Source: Clostridia bacterium (lineage in GTDB: Bacteria; Bacillota; Clostridia; Christensenellales; UBA1242). From it: a DNA stretch of 39,751 nucleotides. This document shows, piece by piece, positions 9,001 to 15,330 of the stretch (position 1 is the stretch's first letter; every line of letters begins with the position of its first letter). The notes under the pieces were generated by a model. The model did no database searches. It saw nothing but the letters and a program-made list of their open reading frames with translations, and was not told where the DNA came from. The stretch covers positions 67,171 through 106,921 of the forward strand of contig SAAW01000002.1 of NCBI GenBank assembly GCA_009929275.1, read 5' to 3'. A program made the translations under genes and the position numbers.

Positions 9001-11934
9001 GTCAAAAGTTGTCAACAAACCAAATTCACTTATGGTGAAAGTTACAATAACTTTTTTATAGTTTTCTTCTAAATTTTGAATGTAAGCATATGCAGTGAAG
9101 TTAAGTCCAACAAGTTCGTCACCAAAAAGATATTCTGCCACATCTGTGGTCCCGTTTTCATATGTCACTGCGTTTACAATGTTTTCTGCTTTTGCAATTG
9201 TTGACGCACTGTCAATCTTAACACTCACATTCACCTGAGAATAACTCTTATAATTTTGCCCCAGAGAATTGTAGTCATAGACAGTCACTGAATAGTTGCT
9301 AAGTCCTTTAACATTTGTTGGAATGAAAACTTGCAAAACGAAAAACTCTGTGACTGCTTTTGGCGTCCATTGATTGTAGCCATTAACATTTTCAAAACTG
9401 AAGTAATTTATTGTAATTATAATTGTAGTTTCACCTTCACTAACAGCAGTCACTTTTCCATTTTGACTCATATTAGCAACGCTTATATCACTGGAAGCAT
9501 AGGTTGGCAAACCAATCACACCCGTTCTATCAACGGCATTTTCACCAGAGTATGAAGTGTAGACCAAATCAAAAGCCCCACCATTTTTGATGCTAACCGT
9601 TTCATTCTCAATTTTTCCGGTTTTGCCATTAATTCCTTGAGTGATATAGTTATTCCCATAAACTTGATTCGCTTTAAGAATTATGTCAGAGCCAAATTCA
9701 TTCACAATTTTCACATTTACTATCACAGCATAACCATTTTCAGCAGTGAAAGTAATGGCAGTTGTGCCAAGGCTTTTCCCAACCACACTCAGCAAAAATT
9801 TTTGATAGTCAGATGCAGATGTGTCGCCGTCAAAAGAATTGTTTTCTTGCAAATCTTCAAACACAGTCAAATATTTATCATCACATGAAATTGTAATATT
9901 GCTTGAAAGCCCTTCTTCAATCATATAAGACAAAAGAGTTCCCGCACTTGAGTCTGCATTTCCCGAATTAAATTTCAAAACAAGAGATTGATAAGCGACC
10001 TCATTTGAAGAAGCGCTTTCGCTGTCGAGTGAAATGTAATTTTCAGCAATCTTTGCCTTCACCAAAATTTCTGTTACACCTTTATTCGTCGTCACATCAA
10101 AAGTTTTGCTAGGGTTTATAATCGTTGAATTTGTCACGTCACTTCCGTCATATGCAATGACTTTTGAAGCAATTAAGTTTTCAAACAAAAATGTAAAGGA
10201 CTTTCCTTCAAAAAGTGGCGTTATATCGGTATCTTTTGCTTGAATATAAAAATATCTATCCTCGGCTTTACTCAAATCAAGATCAAAATAGACCATAGTC
10301 ACATTATTTTTTGTCGTTTGGGCTAAATTCTTCACAGAGCCGGTTGAACTTCTCACAATAAAATAGTCGCTAACAATTTCGCCCGACAAAGCCTTGTCTG
10401 CAAGATAAACTCTCACAATTTTATTTGTCGACAATGTTCCAGAGTTGGAAGTCAAACTAACTTCAAATTTCTGTCCATTGCTTGTGGTGTATGAATCATA
10501 TATTTTCAAACTTTCGGTTGTTATAATTGGAGTGTTGTCTTTTTCCACCACGACTGCAGTTGGCAAAGACGAAACATTCAAGACTAATTTTGAAGTTTTT
10601 GCATAATCTTCAAGTTGAGAAAATTCTTCTTGTGTTAAAGAATCTAAATATTCACTATAAAGGTCGCTAAATTTATATGAAATCTCATTGCTAAAACCTG
10701 TCAGAGTTATAATAAAATCAATGTATGCAGTGCCAGCATTTCCAGCAGAAAAAGTGAGTAGTTTTGTCGTGGAACTGACATTCGTCCCTTCTGTTTGTGA
10801 CACCCCGGTGACATTAAAAGATATGTTGCTTAAAAGAGTCACACCGTCTTTCACCATTGAGCCACTCTCTGCTTTAACTTCAAAAGATTGAGTTGTCTGA
10901 ACTGTCAGAGAAATAATTTCCCTTAAATAACTGTAAGTTGAACTTCCAATTTTGTATGTCGCCTCACTACTGTTGTTGTAAAGCAGACCAGAGAGTTTGA
11001 CATCTCCATTGCTGTCATAAGCATATTGCGCACTGCTTAAAGAAATGTCTTCAAAAGTGATTTGTTTGACAATCTCAATGCTCACAACGGATTTCAACTT
11101 GTCATTTTCTGCTCTTAACAACGCTTTTTCTGTTTCAGAAAGAGTGTTGTTGTTGTCCAAAACATCATCAAGAGTTTTGTCATACCTTTCACTTAACACT
11201 TCCACAGAAACTGTGCCCTCAAGCGTGTCGTCTTCAACAGTGAGGACTCCATCAATGATTGAAAAAGCAGGGTCATCTCTAACCGTTCCGTTTGCATTTT
11301 GAATGTAATAGACGCCTTCAACATTATTTTTTGTCACAAGAGTGAATGTTGCGTTTAACATATTTGTGAAAGTAAGCAATGAATATTCCACGCCTTTTTC
11401 GTCCACTTCATAACTTGCGCCTGTTCCACTTAAAGTGTAGTTGCTTGAATAATTAATCTTGTCTGCAATTTCAAGAGGGTGGTCATAAATAACCGCAAGA
11501 CGTTCCGTCACAGAGATTTTAGTCACAGGCAACTTAACTTGAAAATAAAGGTCAACACTGCCATTAGTCGACTCGATGGAAGAAATGTTTATTCTATATT
11601 TTGTGCCACGGCTGGGTGCTGTCGCTTTAACAGTGAGACTCTTCAAAGATGAGGCGATAGTTGTCTCAATAGAATTCTCGTTATAATTTTTAAATTCTAG
11701 TGCCGAACTTATTGCCTTTGAACAAGTGGCGGAAGCATTGATGACAATCTCGTCGTTATAGTAGAGTATGTATGACTTTGTCGCACTGTCATATTCCACA
11801 GCGTTTCCAGTTGACTTGTAGGCCACAGAGGAAACCACGACTTTTAGATCAGCATATGGGTCATCGTTGCAAGCAACAAAAACCCCCACCAAAGAAAACA
11901 TCAAGATTGATAAAAAAAGAAAAATTTTTTTCAT
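1..11934 (-). CDS. Giant modular surface lipoprotein, BIG2-like and GLUG repeats (C-terminus beyond window)
   Basis: I read this frame from its start to the window edge, sampling many rows, and saw no stop: at least 3978 codons. It opens MKKIFLFLSILMFSLVGVFV followed by AC, a lipoprotein signal with the lipid-accepting Cys at residue 22, so it is probably anchored outside the cell. Residues 25-1130 and 1640-2600 are Thr/Ser/Asn-rich beta-type sequence with BIG2-like signatures (for example 'NGKVTAVSEGETTIII' near 820 and 'AGKLVVKSAGSVTLTIYI' near 1815). Three stretches (about 1225-1630, 2615-3025, 3160-3790) carry many GLUG-type repeats of the form GGIVGxNxGxIxN, and a fourth module starts near 3806. 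Start: ATG at 11934; an in-frame ATG at 11946 touches the AAAGGA sequence and is the alternative. It has its own promoter (12005-12034). Adhesion or surface-layer function is inference; the domain types are clear, the ligand is not. Confidence 0.9.
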   Translation of the reverse strand, partial: MKKIFLFLSILMFSLVGVFVACNDDPYADLKVVVSSVAYKSTGNAVEYDSATKSYILYYNDEIVINASATCSKAISSALEFKNYNENSIETTIASSLKSLTVKATAPSRGTKYRINISSIESTNGSVDLYFQVKLPVTKISVTERLAVIYDHPLEIADKINYSSNYTLSGTGASYEVDEKGVEYSLLTFTNMLNATFTLVTKNNVEGVYYIQNANGTVRDDPAFSIIDGVLTVEDDTLEGTVSVEVLSERYDKTLDDVLDNNNTLSETEKALLRAENDKLKSVVSIEIVKQITFEDISLSSAQYAYDSNGDVKLSGLLYNNSSEATYKIGSSTYSYLREIISLTVQTTQSFEVKAESGSMVKDGVTLLSNISFNVTGVSQTEGTNVSSTTKLLTFSAGNAGTAYIDFIITLTGFSNEISYKFSDLYSEYLDSLTQEEFSQLEDYAKTSKLVLNVSSLPTAVVVEKDNTPIITTESLKIYDSYTTSNGQKFEVSLTSNSGTLSTNKIVRVYLADKALSGEIVSDYFIVRSSTGSVKNLAQTTKNNVTMVYFDLDLSKAEDRYFYIQAKDTDITPLFEGKSFTFLFENLIASKVIAYDGSDVTNSTIINPSKTFDVTTNKGVTEILVKAKIAENYISLDSESASSNEVAYQSLVLKFNSGNADSSAGTLLSYMIEEGLSSNITISCDDKYLTVFEDLQENNSFDGDTSASDYQKFLLSVVGKSLGTTAITFTAENGYAVIVNVKIVNEFGSDIILKANQVYGNNYITQGINGKTGKIENETVSIKNGGAFDLVYTSYSGENAVDRTGVIGLPTYASSDISVANMSQNGKVTAVSEGETTIIITINYFSFENVNGYNQWTPKAVTEFFVLQVFIPTNVKGLSNYSVTVYDYNSLGQNYKSYSQVNVSVKIDSASTIAKAENIVNAVTYENGTTDVAEYLFGDELVGLNFTAYAYIQNLEENYKKVIVTFTISEFGLLTTFDYAINIYRAVKIENIGLSGTDNNGDSLVLNEYAGALSAESGAFVTNVRVGDTLSFYCAINPLEVFESTLTASVYKANANLSLGDKDTGKTFASLTYNSNVNQAEVVTNGNDDFDLNIKSSQSGYFYLIIYANDSASQTAGGEIEYKVCVKVLIEITDGSASHSYVIYDSDDLKDIANEPNSTYTLGANVFISEIWTPIVGFNGVLNGYNSDTDEFYKISGLKLFNIGSENIGLFSQIGSSGAVLNLKVEVSYVILEASTLSFGGDVNVGVIAGTNNGLIMNCSVSFDNFVVAIASNNANIGGMVGTNTGSIYNFSTTLSSNITKSDVTIYEDGKVNTAIDLNNLLGSTPVYGSMKVSDTTAKKVNEGGIAGVNSGYINGLYGVYNYINETQNLTSFTNFQNEFYDVDVKINSGLSTKVGTISNDNSSLGGIVGLMIGGKISNVSATGAIGNMTLSTVSSLKGAKNNVGGIVGIISENSSQLEIENVLASVVVRGKNYVGGVAGRANKTSFYNVRVENYGENENFTLVAGENYVGGVVGSSTNAYYELVYSYSYIDKFNTIYMTYGDVFAFGNIPVAGAVAGYATTNNTFGHATGVFSNFNIMVKETSTGGNVAGLFGLANDGGVDEFSYVGVVSLLGLNSVNAVMNVAGSTDVSTNFAGYYYFYLLQYALVEDTYILVLPSDTETLTYSSDTCDIANIDGYIHYSEDEYVDFSFYEYDNISSIYNINNIIKYGFQYKIDNTSNYYNFLKVIPSAISLDLKGTNAVLQGSDYKLTFATDSVKNYYYDYVLEGNHYLVMTYSVNNNSFDLSDIFAVTPTPSGITKFNLMASSSNTNILSVTNAGKLVVKSAGSVTLTIYIRENSNVKVIVNVIIVNDFDYLLLSASINQTDSYFDTTDSNPLNVAKGSNINVISDLVKKVYSSFSNANSNGQEDFTLSTILNINNYTINYKVLFYNSGTGEYQDVTGNSAYYTKDGQAFIFETEGKYKVQTTVSFVSNTKTYVFTNDAWVFYLNVVAKATYISFVSSEIVLKSTATATVSLLLESKSAMDIVFKVIDENNQDKTYMFDILVTSAENAKPQGKAFGYQVQISLKDDYKNVTELAEYTLLAYDDQECLINYPAILDVVIGPQSVDDVSLVHYAFTKKTSKLVNTVNTETYESPNYSYSFTEESSSYIISGSEGLVVIDLYPYYANISSVVIESGLGNVGEGVKFVQMVQIGSNTSDKYYINGPETTASANGGISLNLVSYVPRDVATLSIGADGQSTMILSASNMSYAFGNESDNPEWGRLYVKTIAPSSLSNDSSFVIKVTITYTSIDSSKDVTQREWKETTTLTVESVPGLSLEVTHDGEEREMIAYTGQDSSVIEDYLTLTPVLNLVGQELKTIAVTVARGNTQIEDASEYVTVSSNNDGTYLLKLGSKAVVGDIITLKLVANVKYDNYTIEKSFIVRVTVVEVVIKSVKIRNTDVNNNVKLTIGTTSSLKVDVEGYGLESALTNAANSIARSMSETGSIRYWYVGINGYESLTNMGVEDYLPFVLQYKELESGESTVKSAEVNSLCLGVSNTQETFSFNTKQQMVVMVAGSDTGSVNMRLAFSYVYKNGAILFIPNYVTDTTYYMEQDFSIYVTQGEQEENLIVVDTVEEFKAMSKNGNYILMANLSFDNYVPINAEFASFDGNNKIITINYFNYETGIASSQSSYSINLGLFDTVSSGTIIKNVIVAFPNNKAENSTKVYESAMDLTNYNSTVNYGGIAAVNYGMITNCDVIAVHTNLSKKSDYVSAVNNYNNTVGTYNYGYIFDYTLYVKTNTQATVNIGGIVGINGSTGIITNSRVGRDEVTLLDVSDDNSVIANEYSYALTSSRIIISVYGAGNVGGFVATNLGSISSSYAKNLQIEVFSAVNGAKIIHTGGFVVTNNGYIYGSYVAGWEEASTATNASDNRKLGGGIFSNGTIAGFVYLNSNYIEDCYSNINLNGSYIFCASTAKVVSDYTSSGSISAFNPISSGFVYEMTDTGFIYTSYSLSKIYGASNLHTYFEGNLQATGESDTDEYLGTIEDCYYLKESGEVSNSSTDGRAWELSDNPVVDTSGTQSAGLNEFVSEDSFNNFCFDTSDDTFENIIENSTGGVWTIYANGLGGYPELISANKVAISCRVTSPIASENDPSININSFSYVENYAIGSSNNPYLIADFDDYNTIFKDVSAQGSLNDIVSSKFTGSIRLINNIEFPSSSRQTVYSTSVEYTSLVDSISIFDGNYLAMYNITLVDSNVGKKSFGLFRDIYDAGVKNLTLGINSVTAANAVTVGGLAGIIVDSNISNIKIVASQTSSGISGKNYVGGLAGIILASNSNENYSVSRIKTNISVTGNSSNLSSSITSSFEIWSDIKPTGATSSSGNLNLDKLDINMNYAGGVVGVVDLRQKSELGDDAANSEPNITNVTVGKMVQSSSITGSINFTNEKVEILSSYAGGLFGFVGTQTYLSNSSFVVSGTSKLISDEVAGGITAINFGTLSKTAVTYDEDDLKTSDLSIVNFVSGGVQTSGVNETLFSGGTPKYIGGIVGINAGNETSGSGRILDSYNRLDVKNTNAIAVGGIVGASYVGELKNVYTTASLMADLDSSEQVYIGGIIGKIFDESTGEYFQEVDTDTSSNNGQSYELNLSYAVALNIWDTDDFDALFNFTELNDNNVIGALYGKYENAINGSQNLGIVSVNDGNYVQQLILDSFDYNYISELAIGEEVFDKTELGNGGEEEKTHYIPLWGVNDTAGLKNYDAYLNGVLCGNGGKNLIYPNKVQNLLGNTTGISSLRNIYFSLDNWLESTWDYSDENLLPLLKYGYESSLIRIYTANQFIEELSSSDTLSKKYIIMNDIDFTGVDLSVFTEPFRGTLSGNAVSIVENGLEYSRYPILFNITFSGTNLTSDFAIFQTTVDATISNLNFVVSSYHVVFSSTVKAETKAGILVANAINTTITDVNIYSSLNDVVSEDISSTSQVLNGKTHYVTRGVRTNELNSVV

Positions 11935-12004
11935 ACTGGCACCCATTCCTTTCTATTATGTCGATTTTTGCTATAAAATACAATTCTAGTAATTATTTAT
12001 AATA

Positions 12005-12034
12005 ATTATAGAGTAATGTGGAAGATAAAGTCAA
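12005..12034 (-). promoter_or_regulatory. Sigma-A type promoter of the giant lipoprotein gene
   Basis: On the minus strand a TTGACT -35 box (12029-12034) is followed after 18 bp by a perfect TATAAT -10 box (12005-12010). Transcription would begin near 11998, giving a leader of roughly 65 nt before the ATG at 11934. Confidence 0.75.
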
Positions 12035-12124
12035 ACAAAACAAAAAGAAAAAACAACAAAAAATATATAATTTTTATGTCGCTTTTTTATAGTCATTTTA
12101 TGAAAATTTTTTCGCTTTTTTTAT

Positions 12125-12424
12125 TTATTTTTTTATTTGTTTTTTTGCAAATTTTTTATTAATATTTTGAATTTGTTTTAAGTTGAAATACTTAATTTTA
12201 GTGGCAACTCCTCCCCTAATATGCCTTTCACTAAGGTTAAATTTTAAGATGTCATCAACTTTTTTAAATAGCAATAAATTGAGTCTTTTAAGTCTTTTAC
12301 TCAAGTCAAAATGCACCGTGCTTTTAGACACATTAAATCTCTTTGCAAGGCTTCTCACTGTTCCTTTGTCTCTAATCAAAATTTCCGCTTCAGCAAAAAC
12401 TCTATCTTCAATGCTTATATCCAA
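12125..12424 (-). CDS. spoIIID: Stage III sporulation transcriptional regulator SpoIIID
   Basis: A 99-residue DNA-binding protein that in Bacillus and Clostridia acts in the mother cell, tuning the sigma-E regulon during sporulation. The sequence shows the family helix-turn-helix 'TVRSLAKRFNVSKSTVHFDL' (about residues 23-42) and the characteristic RHIRGGVATKIKY segment near 70-82, matching SpoIIID's RHLRGGEATKLKY. The C-terminus is Lys-rich. Start: TTG at 12424, because AAAGGGGTG ends 5 nt before it; the in-frame GTG at 12433 lies inside that ribosome-binding site. A sigma-E-like promoter lies directly upstream (12445-12474). In Bacillus subtilis spoIIQ and spoIIID are close neighbours, as here, except that acpP is interposed. 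Identification is firm; start choice is moderate. Confidence 0.92.
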   Translation of the reverse strand: MDISIEDRVFAEAEILIRDKGTVRSLAKRFNVSKSTVHFDLSKRLKRLNLLLFKKVDDILKFNLSERHIRGGVATKIKYFNLKQIQNINKKFAKKQIKK

Positions 12425-12444
12425 AGTTTTCACCCCTTTTATTC

Positions 12445-12474
12445 ACATTATGAGAAGTGTTTAAAAAATATGTC
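12445..12474 (-). promoter_or_regulatory. Candidate sigma-E promoter of spoIIID
   Basis: Minus-strand GACATATT (12467-12474) and CATAATGT (12445-12452) are separated by 14 bp. The first differs from the known sigma-E -35 element (GKMATATT) at one position, and the second keeps CATA of the -10 (CATACAMT). spoIIID is a sigma-E gene in B. subtilis. The match is by eye and inferred from the family. Confidence 0.5.
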
Positions 12475-12633
12475 TGAAAGTGACAAATTTGGGGGATAAA
12501 TGTTGGAAAATAAACACAAAAAAGTTACTGCTTTTAAGCGTGGAAATAAAAAAAAGAACGCCATTAAAGTCGTCCCTCTTACATTATTTATAAAAAATTT
12601 TTAGAGAAAAATTCGCTTTAAAAATTTTTATAC

Positions 12634-12665
12634 ACAAAAAAAAGAATGCAAAAAAAGCACCCTTT
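12634..12665 (-). terminator. Rho-independent terminator of acpP
   Basis: The minus strand has a 9-bp stem, AAAGGGTGC with GCATTCTTT (two G-T pairs), a T-only loop, and then a run of T residues. It begins 18 nt after the acpP stop. Confidence 0.65.
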
Positions 12666-12682
12666 TCCCCTCAAAACAAGAA

Positions 12683-12919
12683 TTATTTTCCCTTTTTTGT
12701 TTCGTCAATATAGTTTGCGATGTCTAAAACTGTTTTTAAGTCGGCAGTTTTGTCATCAGGAATAATAACTCCAAATTTTTCTTCAAGAGTCATAAGCATT
12801 TCAATCATATCAAGTGAATCTGCTCCCAAATCTTCCACCAATCTGGAATTATCTTCAATTTTCTTTTCATCAATGTTAAGTTGACTTGCCAACATTTTTT
12901 TAACTTCATTAATTGTCAT
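12683..12919 (-). CDS. acpP: Acyl carrier protein
   Basis: A 78-residue acidic protein that carries growing acyl chains on a phosphopantetheine arm during fatty-acid synthesis. The attachment motif LGADSLDMIEML is present, with the modified serine at residue 35, and length and helix pattern are normal for the family. Start: ATG at 12919, preceded by GGAGGAAAAA; the upstream TTG at 12931 overlaps the ribosome-binding site. It appears monocistronic, with a promoter at 12952-12981 and a terminator at 12634-12665. No other fatty-acid gene is nearby. Its place between spoIIID and spoIIQ is unusual, and nothing in the sequence explains it. Confidence 0.95.
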   Translation of the reverse strand: MTINEVKKMLASQLNIDEKKIEDNSRLVEDLGADSLDMIEMLMTLEEKFGVIIPDDKTADLKTVLDIANYIDETKKGK

Positions 12920-12951
12920 TTTTTCCTCCAATAATCAAATAATATGAGAGA

Positions 12952-12981
12952 ATTATACAACAATTTCTTCCCAGTTGTAAA
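12952..12981 (-). promoter_or_regulatory. Promoter of acpP
   Basis: Minus strand: TTTACA (12976-12981), 18 bp, TATAAT (12952-12957), starting right after the spoIIQ stop codon. The leader to the acpP ATG is about 25 nt and carries GGAGG. Confidence 0.7.
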
Positions 12982-12992
12982 GTGATTTTTCA

Positions 12993-13580
12993 TTATTTAT
13001 TAGATGTCTCCAGATAAAGATTTGGGTCAACTTTTACATTGTCAAGAAGCACCTCAAAATGAAGATGAGCCCCGTCATTCGACTCATTTTTAGCACTTGT
13101 CGACACTTTTCCAATCACTTGCCCTTTTGTGACAGTGTCCCCTACATTCAATAGAACAATTTCGTCAAGTGACCCATACACTGTGACGAGCGAGGAATTG
13201 TGCTTAATTTTTACAACCGTCCCCATTAAATAAGTCGTCTCCACACTAATCACTTCGCCATCATAAACTGCCAAAACGTTAGCGTCGTCCGCCCCTTTAA
13301 TATCGACTGCCTTATGTGATTCCCACTGCTTTAATGTAGAATTGTATTTCAAAGTTGTGTTAGAATAATCTTTTATAATCGTCCCATTTTCCACTGGCAT
13401 TATAAAAGTTATGGCTGTTGGAGTTGAAGTCTGAACATTATCGTCATTAAGCAAATTATTCTCTGCCGATTTTGCAGCCACAACCCCCACAAAAATTATT
13501 GCCAAAAAACACAACCCCGTTGCAATTATACTTCTTTTGTATCTTTGAAAAAACATTGTAAATCTATCTTTGAAATTCAT
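12993..13580 (-). CDS. spoIIQ: SpoIIQ-like LytM/M23 protein of the sporulation channel
   Basis: A 195-residue membrane-anchored M23-family protein. In sporulating bacteria SpoIIQ is made in the forespore, spans its membrane and docks with mother-cell SpoIIIAH. A short cytoplasmic N-terminus precedes one membrane segment (about residues 17-36); the LytM domain covers about 75-190. Zinc-ligand motifs are intact: HKAVD near 95 and HLHFE near 174. That matches clostridial SpoIIQ, whereas the B. subtilis protein is degenerate. Start: ATG at 13580, preceded by AAGGAGGG; an in-frame TTG at 13610 is less likely. I name it SpoIIQ from size, topology and closeness to spoIIID; a general M23 envelope peptidase is the alternative. 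Confidence 0.8.
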   Translation of the reverse strand: MNFKDRFTMFFQRYKRSIIATGLCFLAIIFVGVVAAKSAENNLLNDDNVQTSTPTAITFIMPVENGTIIKDYSNTTLKYNSTLKQWESHKAVDIKGADDANVLAVYDGEVISVETTYLMGTVVKIKHNSSLVTVYGSLDEIVLLNVGDTVTKGQVIGKVSTSAKNESNDGAHLHFEVLLDNVKVDPNLYLETSNK

Positions 13581-13598
13581 TATTTCCCTCCTTGACAA

Positions 13599-13608
13599 AA
13601 TTATTGCC
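13599..13608 (-). promoter_or_regulatory. Possible sigma-F type -10 element before spoIIQ
   Basis: Minus-strand GGCAATAATT fits the sigma-F -10 pattern GGnnAnAMTR except the last base. The corresponding -35 (GTTTT, 15 bp upstream) matches GYATA at only three of five positions. The start site would lie just before AAGGAGGG. Weak, offered because spoIIQ is a sigma-F gene in B. subtilis. Confidence 0.3.
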
Positions 13609-13783
13609 AAACAAAAAAATAATAAAACAAAATATTTTTTATTTGTTTTTTTCTTATCTATTTTTAATGTTTTTAAGAAAAATATTCTATAAATTAGAAC
13701 CCGACTATATAGTCTTAAAATATTTCTATCTTATGAAATAATTAGCAAGAAACATATCAATATTGAATTAATTTGTAAATTTG

Positions 13784-13806
13784 AAAAAGCCGACTATGCA
13801 GTCGGC
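13784..13806 (-). terminator. Rho-independent terminator of the flippase-like gene
   Basis: A perfect 7-bp stem GCCGACT / AGTCGGC with a GCAT loop (13789-13806) is followed on the minus strand by TTTTT. It lies 44 nt after the stop of the 477-residue membrane protein gene. The rest of the gap to spoIIQ is AT-rich and contains a 12-bp palindrome (13703-13714). Confidence 0.85.
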
Positions 13807-13849
13807 AAGAAATATATTATTAATAAAAATTAAAAAAATAAATAAATAT

Positions 13850-15283
13850 TTATTTATTCATTTTTTGTTCCATTTTAATCCTTTTTCTTTCTTTATGATT
13901 ATGAAGCCAAATCTCTTTATTCTTTTCAAGCCGTTTATTTCCAATAAAATAATCATATGTTAAAACCAAGAAACCGTTTAAAATATGAATATAGTAGAAT
14001 AAAAATCTCCAAATAATTAAAGCCCAAACTTGAGGCCCTGCCCCTAACCCCGAATTAACAAATAACACTGCAAAGAATGCCGTGAAGGAAAGATCCGCCG
14101 TCCCTGTTCCCATAGGAATAGGATTGAAAGCACTTGATAAATCGACCATAATTGCAATGGAAATAATCTTCATCCACATCTCTGGGTGCCACCCTGCAAA
14201 AGCACAATATATGAAAAATGGCATGCTGTATGTGCTTAAAAAATAGATAATGGAAACAAAAATATTTATGATAATAATACCAAAAGATTTGCTATATTTT
14301 TTTGTTGTTTTGTGCCAAATATTAACAGTGTTTATGACATTCTTAAAAGATTTATTGTAGTCTTTAATAATTTTAAACTTTCCAATTTTTATCTTGCTCA
14401 AAAGTTTTAATGAGCCGACCACGATCCCAGCCCCAGCACGCCTGTTGAGCGAAACAAAAGTGACTGTTAAAATGACTGCTGCCATAACTCCATATCCCAC
14501 CCAGCTTAGTGTTGTGGCGAGTCCTGTTGCAACTGTTTCCGTTGGGTTGACATTAGTTGTGACAAAATTGCTGAACATAAAATAGGTGGCAAAAATAAAA
14601 TAAACAATTTGAGCAAAAATGTATTTTGCCATCGTCACAGAAATCCCAGCACCCGCCTTTATGCCATATTTGTTTGCATATAGAACTTGAAAAGGTTGCC
14701 CGCCTGTGCTCAAAGGAGTGATGACATCATAATATTTTCCCACAATGCCAAGTTTAAAGCCAAGATTAGACCTAAAAACACCTGTCGTGCCGTGGAGAAG
14801 ACTTGTGAAACGAATTTGGTCGCAAAAAATCCCAACGAAAACAGTGCCCACAGCAGCCAAAATAAACCACCAATTAATGTCAAATATTGCAGTGAGAGAT
14901 TCAAAAGGATTTTGTTCGCCAGAAAGTTGAATGACTAAAACTATGGCAATAACAAACAAATTCAATGCAAAATAGATAAAATTAAGCCATTTCTTTCTCT
15001 TCTTTGACTTTATTTTTTTTTCTTCAATTGCAACTTCTTTTTCTGCTTGTAATTCTTGTTCTTTTTCTATATCAATTTTTTTATGTTTTTTAATCGTTGG
15101 AAAAATTGAATAGCGCAATGTATCACTTAAATTTTCAGCATAATTGATTTTATATCTATGTAACTTACCTTTTTTATATCTTAAATTTTTAAGGAGAGGA
15201 GCAATCAATTTTTTTGTTTTAATTATATTAATTCTAGTCTTTTTGACACTAGTTTTTATGCTTTTCTTATTATTTTCAGCCAT
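13850..15283 (-). CDS. YbhN/UPF0104-type flippase-like integral membrane protein
   Basis: A 477-residue membrane protein of the lysylphosphatidylglycerol-synthase transmembrane family (also called flippase-like), without the catalytic domain that makes lysyl-lipid. Residues 1-95 are a very basic cytoplasmic tail (many Lys, coiled-coil-like EKEQELQAEKE near 70). About eight hydrophobic segments follow. The family hallmark PLSTGGQPFQVLYANKYGI is near 187-205, and NPIPMGTGTADLSF near 389-402 is the second conserved polar motif within the membrane. ATG at 15283 is preceded by AAGGAGGGAGCA. It follows the PrsA-like gene by 34 nt, with a 26-bp palindrome across the junction, and ends at a strong terminator. 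The lipid substrate is unknown; the long basic N-terminal tail is unusual for the family. Confidence 0.85.
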   Translation of the reverse strand: MAENNKKSIKTSVKKTRINIIKTKKLIAPLLKNLRYKKGKLHRYKINYAENLSDTLRYSIFPTIKKHKKIDIEKEQELQAEKEVAIEEKKIKSKKRKKWLNFIYFALNLFVIAIVLVIQLSGEQNPFESLTAIFDINWWFILAAVGTVFVGIFCDQIRFTSLLHGTTGVFRSNLGFKLGIVGKYYDVITPLSTGGQPFQVLYANKYGIKAGAGISVTMAKYIFAQIVYFIFATYFMFSNFVTTNVNPTETVATGLATTLSWVGYGVMAAVILTVTFVSLNRRAGAGIVVGSLKLLSKIKIGKFKIIKDYNKSFKNVINTVNIWHKTTKKYSKSFGIIIINIFVSIIYFLSTYSMPFFIYCAFAGWHPEMWMKIISIAIMVDLSSAFNPIPMGTGTADLSFTAFFAVLFVNSGLGAGPQVWALIIWRFLFYYIHILNGFLVLTYDYFIGNKRLEKNKEIWLHNHKERKRIKMEQKMNK

Positions 15284-15304
15284 TGCTCCCTCCTTTTCTC
15301 AAAA

Positions 15305-15330
15305 TTTATACAATTAATTAATTGTATAAA
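15305..15330. repeat. Perfect 26-bp palindrome spanning the PrsA-like stop codon
   Basis: The 13-bp arm TTTATACAATTAA is followed immediately by its exact reverse complement. The centre lies on the TAA stop (15318-15320) of the PrsA-like gene. It could form an 11-bp hairpin with a TTAA loop or be a dimeric repressor operator. The minus-strand half contains TATAAA, a possible -10 for the downstream flippase-like gene. No good T-run follows, so it is not a typical terminator. Confidence 0.85.

Noticed and set aside
208..11302. Many plus-strand open frames of 60-107 codons across the first 12 kb
   Set aside because: They are antisense shadows of the giant minus-strand gene, many in register with its codons, and lack ribosome-binding sites and recognisable protein features.
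12500..12604. 34-codon plus-strand frame with GGGGGATAA before its ATG
   Set aside because: The product is a low-complexity Lys-rich peptide overlapping the regulatory region of spoIIID; the G-run alone is not enough to call a gene.
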